DNA of 64,000 nucleotides from Conchocele bisecta (Eukaryota > Mollusca > Bivalvia > Lucinida > Thyasiridae). This document shows, in pieces, positions 57,892-64,000 of this stretch (positions are counted from its first letter, which is position 1; each line of letters starts with the position of its first letter). Under the pieces are notes generated by a model. The model saw only the letters and a program-made list of their open reading frames with translations, searched no databases and was not told the origin of the DNA. The position numbers and the translations under genes are program-made. Where the stretch lies: assembly GCA_029237695.1 (NCBI GenBank), contig CM055280.1, positions 30,299,102-30,363,101 on the forward strand, written 5' to 3'.

Positions 57892-60800
57892 CTGGTGAAT
57901 AGAACAGATACAATAGGATTACCGTATTTATTCTAATAATGTCCCCGGGGCTATCAATTCGTGTGGATCAAAAGGGGAAAAATGGGATCAAAATATGTTA
58001 TTTCACATACAAAAGCCATTTAAAACAATGTTTTAAATTACTTGTGTATGTGAAAATAACATATTTAGAATACAAATATGGGAAAGGGCTACTAGACAGG
58101 GAGGGGGGCTAATATTAGACAGGGGGGCTACTATTAGACAGGAGGAGGGCTACTATTATAGAGGGGGCTACTATTATACAGGGAGGGGGGGGGGGCTACT
58201 ATTAGACAGGGGGGCTACTATTAGACAGGAGGGCTACTATTAGAGAGGGGCTACTATATACTAGAGAGGGGTCTACTATTAGACAGGGGGCTACTATTAG
58301 ACAGGAGGGCTACTATTAGAGAGGAGGCTACTATTAGAGAGCGGGCTACTATTAGAAGAAATACGGTACACGACATTTCTGTTACGTCACTGGTGTTTAC
58401 GCAGGACTTCATAACAATAATACAAGTGGATGTAAATGTACTGTTGTTGGAATCTAGAAACACTATAAAACAGGATGAAAATCAGTGTATTAACTTTGAA
58501 ATGAAATTAAAGGTACATGCCCACTCAGTAGGCACAACCTGTTCTTTATAGGAAGTAAATAAGTGTTTAATTGTGTCACTATTTCACCAGTTTTAAAAAT
58601 TACGAATTTAGTAAAAGCTATTTTACTTATAATGACTCGGGGTGGTATACGGCTATTTGCATATACAAATGACGCATGCTATTTCTTAATTATGTATGCT
58701 AATTAAATGCGTCACCTGAGAACAAAATATTTTCGACAGATTATAAAGTATGATCATTGTACATCAAAAAAATAAATACAGAGAATAAATAGTAATGTAT
58801 GTTAACATTTTAAGGAAACACGGTTATCGCCCCTTTTACATGTATCAGTGTGGACATTTACGTCTGATATAAAACGTATAGTAAAGCCAATCAATACGTG
58901 GGATAATTGTGAATGAATGTCAGAAAATGTCTCAGATGACGTCTCTGATATAAAGAACATTGTGTGCCTACTGTGTGGACATGTACCTTTCAATTGGAAT
59001 TATAATGAATAAACCAATCTTTGTTTTTTACAGAAATCATCGGGAATATACATTTTTAAAAGTTTCTATATATCCAAAACTAATTCTATTTCAGGGTGAT
59101 AAGCATGATTCGTCATCTTATTTGTCACATCTTTTTTAGTCGTATAACTTCAGAACTGTGTGGTCTGTTGCGGATATTGCTTAACAATAAACTAGAAATA
59201 TACAATGTACATGAGACCGCGCATGTTAGTAACAACTAGCATCAGTCAATTATATGAACTCTATTTAAGGAATAAAAATATGGGTCGTTGCGTTGATTGT
59301 GGTATAAAAAATTTGATCTGTTTAAAGTTTACGCACTTTAAACAGACGAAATGTTTTTCACACTACAGTAAACGCAACTGACCATGGTGTTATTACTTAT
59401 ATTTACATTGCATATTCTGATAGTTTCAAAAATGTAAATAGCCAAATATGTCATTAAAATCAAGAATCAGCCTGTTTTACTCATTTTGTCGCAATGACGT
59501 TATTGGCAACGACGATGAACGTCGTGTACTGTAAAGGATGTCAAACAAACTTTAACGAATCAACAACCTCGCGCGACGTCACGTGGGGCTAATGTAATGT
59601 AACGCAATACGTTGAATGGGCGTTTGCATTGTGACTTTACGGACAGTGTAAATAAGAAATATAGCGATATATGTAGTATACACAAAAGGAGACCGGATAG
59701 GCCAGACAAGTCAAAATGTATCCATTGAATACCATACAAAACAGACAAGCTTACACCGGTATTCACAGCCGGCAACAAGCACGGAGGTGAACTCGAAGAC
59801 TGGCGGTGTACGATATACACATAAAACAAACATATAATACATAGTACACAAATGTATATTATATAATGTACAATTAAAGCAACACTGGCTTATAGAAAAC
59901 AAACGCATGGAAAGAACAGACAACGCAAAAATAACTCACCGTTACATGCTCCTAGAGCCACTGTCCATTTTCCATTAGTTTGGCATGTAGTTGCATTTGC
60001 TCCTGCTAGTGTATACCCGGCATCACACCTCAGAGTGACAACAGTACGCATAGTGGCTGTAGTTGTTGTTATCTTACCATGGGCTGGCTTGGATTGTGCC
60101 GCGCAATCATCTATCAATATAAGATGTAACTGTGAGCCAAAATAGGCGAACAATATTGTGTGTCTTGTTCAATGGAACTAACAAATCGTTTAGAAATTAA
60201 TAAATAATGAAATATAACAAGAATAAATCATAACAGATTGAAGATAATAATGGAACAAATTAAACAAAGGTCACGACATAAATGCATGTGATGACTAGGC
60301 AAGCTGGGGTTTTGATTAAGAGGCACAATTTGCACAACCGTCTAATGGACAGCACCATCATCGATCGTCAATTATCATTGCAAGAACACAATATGATTCA
60401 TTTCATTAACCTGTTCAGTACGAGCTTACCGCCACAGTTACTTGCGCTTTCCGCCATAGACTATGCTTAACGATACCTCATAAAGCACGAACCCACGGTT
60501 TATGAAATATCATTCAACATATTATCACGTACATTGTACACTGTTTTACCAGTGGGTTAGCGGTTTATGAAGTATCATTCAACATATTATCACGTATGAT
60601 GAACGATACTTAATAAACCACAAACCCACTGTTTCAAATGTGGGTTCGTGGTTCATGAAGTATCATTCAACATACTACATTACTGCGTAAAGCTCGTCGT
60701 AGAATACGGACACGGAACACAGCTAAGTGGCAGCCATGGGAAAATGCAAACAGAATGATTGTCTTCAGAAATAATGTGTTATTGTCAATTTGACGCGTTT

Positions 60801-63800
60801 AATTACAAATACTAGTAAGCCTATGGTTAACGAAACTATCGAATATATGTACGATGAAAGTAGTAAATAGTATTCATATTGTATTGATAGTAGGTTTCGT
60901 GTCATTTAATGACAACACAATGCAACCAAAGCAAAAAACAGACACTCCCAATGAATCACCGTGACAATAACGGCTACAGTATGACAAATAAAAGAAACGC
61001 ACTACAGTACAGTTAATTGTAAGTGTGCTGCCATGGAACGGCCAGTGAATAAAACCGTTAATTAGGGCTGTTAGACCTGGTTATTGCGACATCACATACT
61101 ATCCTCTGATTTCGCCATCATGCCGCAACGACAGTAAGATAACATGTTATGACAAAATATGGATGTGATGAATTAGGACAGAGCACGTACTCTGTATGTC
61201 GAACAATCATCATACATGTAGATGTCAATTATTTACCAACAGTAATGATGACGGTTGCTGTTCCATTTAGCTTAGGTGCTCCGCTATCTGTCGCCAAGAC
61301 GATCAGTGTGTATGATGGAGTTCTCGTCTTGGATAGCGTTTTGCCGGTTGCCACAGCGATGACCCCCGTATCGTTGATAGTCCAATCACTGCCGGTGTTT
61401 CCGATGGCTGATAAAAATCACAGACACGACCTTCAAATGCAACTGTGTCTTGTTGATCGCTATTAATACTACTATTGTTTGCTTCACGTTTTTCTGCCGA
61501 GCGACATTTGGTTATTAAGTGCACTAAATAAATTTAACTGTATGTACTGTTTCATAAATAACAAAAAAGTCACACTTCCCAATTGTTTTTTTGAGTTGAT
61601 GTTCCTCGTGTTACCATCTATAGTGGACGGGAATGTAATGGAATGGTGTAATAAAAGAGTTTGTATTGTATAAAATATTGATTTTATTGAAAATGAAAAC
61701 TGGTACTCATGCAGCAAAATGGAACTGCTCAATGACGAATTTTATTTTACCCCATGTTAAAATTACTATAGGATTTTTTTCTCTCAATAAAATCAGTATT
61801 TGATGCAGACAAATGGGAAGGGTGACTTTGTTATTTATGAAAAAGTACTTATACTCAAATATTTGTTCGATTTAATGTGTTTAATAGCCAACGTTTCGTC
61901 GGCAGAACAACGTTGAACAGAGAGTAGTGTAACACCATTGTCAGAAGTATATATCAGACACGCCATGCGATTGTGTACCACATGTAAGAACATCGGCGTC
62001 ATTTACAGAAAATATCACATTTTCTGTAAATACATTTCTTAAAAAATCACACATGTTCTTAGGTACAAAATCACATGGCATGCCTCATATCAGAGTGAGA
62101 TACCTTCGGGTATCACACTCGAAACGACGGACCATGCACGGTAGAACTTTATCGCAATTATAACCCACAGTCACCAAACCCACGTGACAGTCACATATTG
62201 TTTTGTTTTTATATTTATTTTCTTTTTAGTTACAAACATACATGTTACACAATAGGAAATATATACATGTGTAGTCACTGGAGTGTGCATGACAGCGGGG
62301 CACGAGTCCACTTTAGTTCAATTATTTTTGGAATCTCACTATACCAAACACTACGGATACCATCGGCGTGTTCGGTATAGAGAGATTCAACTGTACAACT
62401 TGGGTACCTCAAAGCCCCGTTCTTCCACCATGTCCATGCTGTGGGCCTGACAGCTGGTGATTGATTGCTTACAGTGGAAAACTCACCATACCGGACACCA
62501 TGGCGGTGTTCGGTATAGCGAGGTTCCACTGTACTTGCATTTTATTGTAGCCGGATGTCATGTACACAATATATAACAGTATCATGGTATCTGTATATAC
62601 TATCAGTAAATGCTAACACCTACTTCAACCCCTTCAACACCAAACGCTAGTTTTAATAGTTATAACGAACAGTATAGATAGATATGGATCAAACAACTCA
62701 ATAGAATCGTCACTGATCGCAATTATTTTATTACATTGAAATATTATATTAAATGTCTCATTCCGATCGCCAAGTGTGAAATGAGAATGAGTATATGTTA
62801 ACGTCCCAGCAACAGCTAAGGTCACATAAGAATGGAATTAAAGTTTGACGTCTCATTCGACAGACCAGTTGGATGGAAATATTATCAAATAGGTAGGTTT
62901 TGAACTCAACCTTCAGTAGTGAAGTCCTGTATTCTGTCCCTGAGCCACAGCCAATCACAGACTAGTGTGAAAGGGTCGAGTCAATATTAGCAACAAGCAG
63001 CATGATACAAGTATTATGTATGAATGTAACGTTTTTTATAGGAACCAAAAAAATGACGAAAACGGGTGTTGTTGTTTTTCTTAGTATGCGTGCTTGGTCG
63101 TAAGCCAGGTCGGACAGAGCAGTTCAAGAAATTGTGAACAATGGGGGTGGAGGGTGTATCTACATGTTTCGTTAAATTATATCAATTGGCTGCGATTCGT
63201 GTGTATATAGATTCTTTAATGGCTCCCATATATTGTCAACATTGTTTAGGTTTGATTCCTTCAGTGCGATTGTTTTTTCAATATCGAATAGATATCTTAT
63301 ATCAAATTTTAACCCATTTATATTTGGGGTTATTTCTCTCATCTTACACTTAAAGTTGCAATTATCAGTAAATCCATGTTTTAAAAGAAGATATAAATGT
63401 TTGTATTATTGGACAGTTCCACAATAGATGTTCGATTGTTTCTACTTCTCCGTGACAAAACATGAAGGAATTGTTTTGTCTAACGCCGATTTTATGTAAA
63501 AATGAGTTTGTGCCTAGTATTCTGTGATTTATTCTATATTGGAACAATCTCAACTGAGTGTCTAACATGTCTAATGTGGTTCTAAACGGTAAGCGAAATG
63601 CATACGTCAAACTAAACCAACGATCTATATTAAGAACAGTGTTCCACTTATCAATAGCAGAGGGCTGAACTCGATTGTTTATGAGTACATTATATATCTC
63701 TACTCCATTATTTACTCTTTAGTATATTTGATAGCTGAAAAGGCCTACATGGTCCTATATAACTAGGCACGTCTGTTGATATTATATTTAATCACATATT

Positions 63801-64000
63801 CTTATTTGGGGTTACACTAGATGGATCTCCGCAGATCGTTAAACCAGAAATAGAGTACATTGTGCCGGTAGTGAATGCAGATCCATCACTCTTGGTAGCT
63901 GATACTACTTTGACAAGTGCGTATTGGTAAAGTCAAACTTACAAGAAATAGAGTACATAATGGCGGTATTGGAGGCAGATCCATCTCTATCCGCAGCTGA
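57803..64000 (-). CDS. 3' part of a cadherin/sushi membrane-protein gene
   Basis: Four exons connect in phase 1 at every joint: cadherin first half (63943-64000 and beyond the window), cadherin second half (61237-61407), sushi/CCP domain (59940-60110), and terminal exon (57803-57891). The joined C-terminus is one cadherin repeat ending in TVIITVD, directly followed by DCAAQ and the sushi fold, then a short linker and a hydrophobic tail. Cadherin repeats mediate Ca-dependent adhesion and sushi domains bind proteins, so a cell-surface role is inferred. The 5' part is outside the window. I do not recognise a named orthologue with this exact order. Confidence 0.8.
57921..58367. mobile_element. 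Element with ACCGTATTTATTCTAATAAT termini
   Basis: Left end accgtatttattctaataat, right end attagaagaaatacggt (inverse). Contains a palindrome at about 57982-58075 (aaatatgttatttcacatac arms) and the minisatellite. Begins 30 bp from the terminal-exon acceptor. Confidence 0.7.
58080..58355. repeat. Minisatellite, unit about 18-21 bp
   Basis: gggctactattagacagg repeated about 14 times with variable G runs. Derived from the terminal repeat of the element 57921-58367. Confidence 0.88.
58509..58990. mobile_element. Full-length MITE with AAGGTACATGCCCACTCAG termini
   Basis: Begins taaaggtacatgcccactca and ends gtgtggacatgtacctttca in inverted form. It is the longest complete copy (about 480 bp), lying in the intron between the sushi and terminal exons. 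Confidence 0.82.
59940..60110 (-). CDS. Sushi/CCP domain exon (171 nt, phase 1-1)
   Basis: Two bases, 56 codons, one base. From DDCAAQSKPAHGKI to GACN it has the four cysteines of a CCP module in order (C2, C28, C42, C55 of the exon), the conserved tryptophan between the third and fourth (GKW), and the RCDAGYTL core. The acceptor is TTGATAG|AT and the donor is AACG|GTGAGT. A symmetric phase 1-1 exon encoding exactly one domain is the usual gene structure for shuffled sushi modules. Confidence 0.88.
60470..60676. repeat. Inverted and direct repeat cluster (atcattcaacatattatcac)
   Basis: gtttatgaagtatcattcaa occurs three times, with the inverse acgatacttaataaaccaca between them. Intron of the cadherin/sushi gene. 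Confidence 0.7.
60677..61236. other. Cadherin/sushi gene intron, nothing recognised
   Basis: No exon, palindrome or repeat end identified between the inverted-repeat cluster and the cadherin exon. Confidence 0.5.
61237..61407 (-). CDS. Cadherin-repeat exon, second half (171 nt, phase 1-1)
   Basis: Two bases, 56 codons, one base: IGNTGSDWTINDTGVIAVAT, then GKTLSKTRTPSYTLIVLATD, then SGAPKLNGTATVIITV. W-T-I-N...G-V-I, Y-T-L-x-V-x-A-x-D-S-G-x-P and the closing T-V-x-I-T-V-D are cadherin-repeat landmarks. The acceptor is TTATCAG|CC and the donor is GTTG|GTAAAT. Confidence 0.85.
61480..61930. mobile_element. Diverged copy of the gctgccgacgaac palindromic MITE
   Basis: Left end ttgcttcacgtttttctgcc, right end ggcagaacaacgttgaacag, with aaaaaagtcac/gtgactttgtt pairing inside. 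It lies just upstream of the cadherin exon at 61237-61407. Confidence 0.7.
62332..62533. repeat. Pair of short CCGAACACC palindromes (inverted copy)
   Basis: 62468-62533 folds on ccggacaccatggcggtgtt, ending tagcgaggttccactgt. Confidence 0.78.
62793..62965 (-). mobile_element. tRNA-derived SINE (inverted copy)
   Basis: Reverse complement of the 1232-1412 SINE: cgtcccagcaacagctaagg at one end, ctgagccacagcc at the other. Confidence 0.75.
62966..63785 (-). mobile_element. 5'-truncated LINE with readable C-terminal domain and 3' UTR
   Basis: Reading from about 63785: VPSYIGPCRPFQLSNILK, a one-base frameshift near 63720, then RVNNGVEIYNVLINNRVQPS, AIDKWNTVLNIDRWFSLTYA, FRLPFRTTLDMLDTQLRLFQ, YRINHRILGTNSFLHKIG and FCHGEVETIEHLLWNC. 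The C-x-x-C...ET-x-x-H-L-L-W-x-C pattern is the zinc-knuckle-like tail of CR1/Jockey-type RT proteins. Stop after KTWIY (63365). The 3' UTR matches 606-1231 and 19346-19980. Inserted in an intron of the cadherin gene. Confidence 0.88.
63845..63904 (-). pseudogene. Tandem duplicate of the cadherin half-exon, probably degenerate
   Basis: 60 nt with possible acceptor AGTAG|TA and donor TCTG|GTTTAA. It encodes V-SATKSDGSAFTTGTMYSIS, clearly parallel to the exon at 63943-64000. The calcium-ligand positions have changed (DRD to KSD, SNT to FTT). Only about 38 bp separate it from the first copy's donor, too short for a normal intron, so the two could not easily be spliced together. It is either a decaying copy or a mutually exclusive alternative exon. 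Phase would allow G+CC joining to the exon at 61407. Confidence 0.55.
63943..64000 (-). CDS. Cadherin-repeat exon, first half (runs off the window edge)
   Basis: 19 codons and one base before the donor T|GTAAGT (63942-63937): SAADRDGSASNTAIMYSIS. This is the A-x-D-x-D...N...YSI segment of a cadherin repeat, with the acidic and asparagine calcium ligands present. The split serine codon (T+CC) joins in phase to the exon at 61407. The 5' end of the exon is beyond base 64000. Confidence 0.75.

Larger units (their letters stand above)
62175..63480. repeat. Compound repeat, inverted partial copy
   Basis: Reverse-complement match to about 610-2130 through LINE 3' end, SINE and two short palindromes. 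Confidence 0.88.

Overview
The window is a stretch of animal nuclear DNA, AT-rich and intron-bearing. The most likely source is a lophotrochozoan, probably a bivalve mollusc. That call rests on the animal ER co-chaperone gene, GT-AG introns of kilobase size full of short fold-back transposons, tRNA-derived SINEs, CR1/Jockey-type LINE fragments, and tandem arrays of about 165 bp that resemble the pearl-type repeats known from bivalves. The taxon is an inference from repeat style. No rRNA gene, true tRNA gene, operon or CRISPR array was seen.

Only two genes could be supported, both on the minus strand and both assembled exon by exon with matching splice phases. (1) DNAJB11 (ERdj3), nine exons between 44477 and 26380, gives 337 consecutive codons that follow the vertebrate protein almost residue for residue. 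Only the last short exon (about 20 codons) is missing, probably in the 500-N assembly gap at 25638-26137. (2) The 3' end of an unnamed surface-protein gene (64000 to 57803) encodes a cadherin repeat split over two exons, one sushi/CCP domain and a terminal hydrophobic segment. All joints are phase 1.

Layout. 1-11250 and about 17560-25637 are built from a compound repeat unit of 7-8 kb: copy 1 at 1-8137, copy 2 at 18633-25637 (with its LINE part reaching 17570), a shorter copy 3 at 8243-11250, and part of the unit inverted at 62175-63785. The unit holds LINE pieces in opposite orientations, a tRNA-derived SINE and several palindromic MITEs. 11250-17560 is mostly unrecognised sequence with two striking palindromic arrays (GATATC type at 13318-13920, CTCCTAATTAGGAG type at 17245-17560). 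26138-44580 is the DNAJB11 locus, whose introns carry at least eight MITE families. 44580-57270 is repeat-poor to moderately repetitive, with two LINE reverse-transcriptase relics at 47.1-49.4 kb. 57270-64000 holds the cadherin/sushi gene and more repeats.

The main interest lies in how transposons and the gene interact. A TTAA-flanked MITE begins at intron position +4 after exon 9, another MITE ends 10 nt before the exon 6 acceptor, and exon 5 has a decayed duplicate in the next intron that has folded into a perfect palindrome. Empty and occupied paralogous sites inside the window allow several insertions to be bounded and ordered in time. No new enzyme system or defence system was found.
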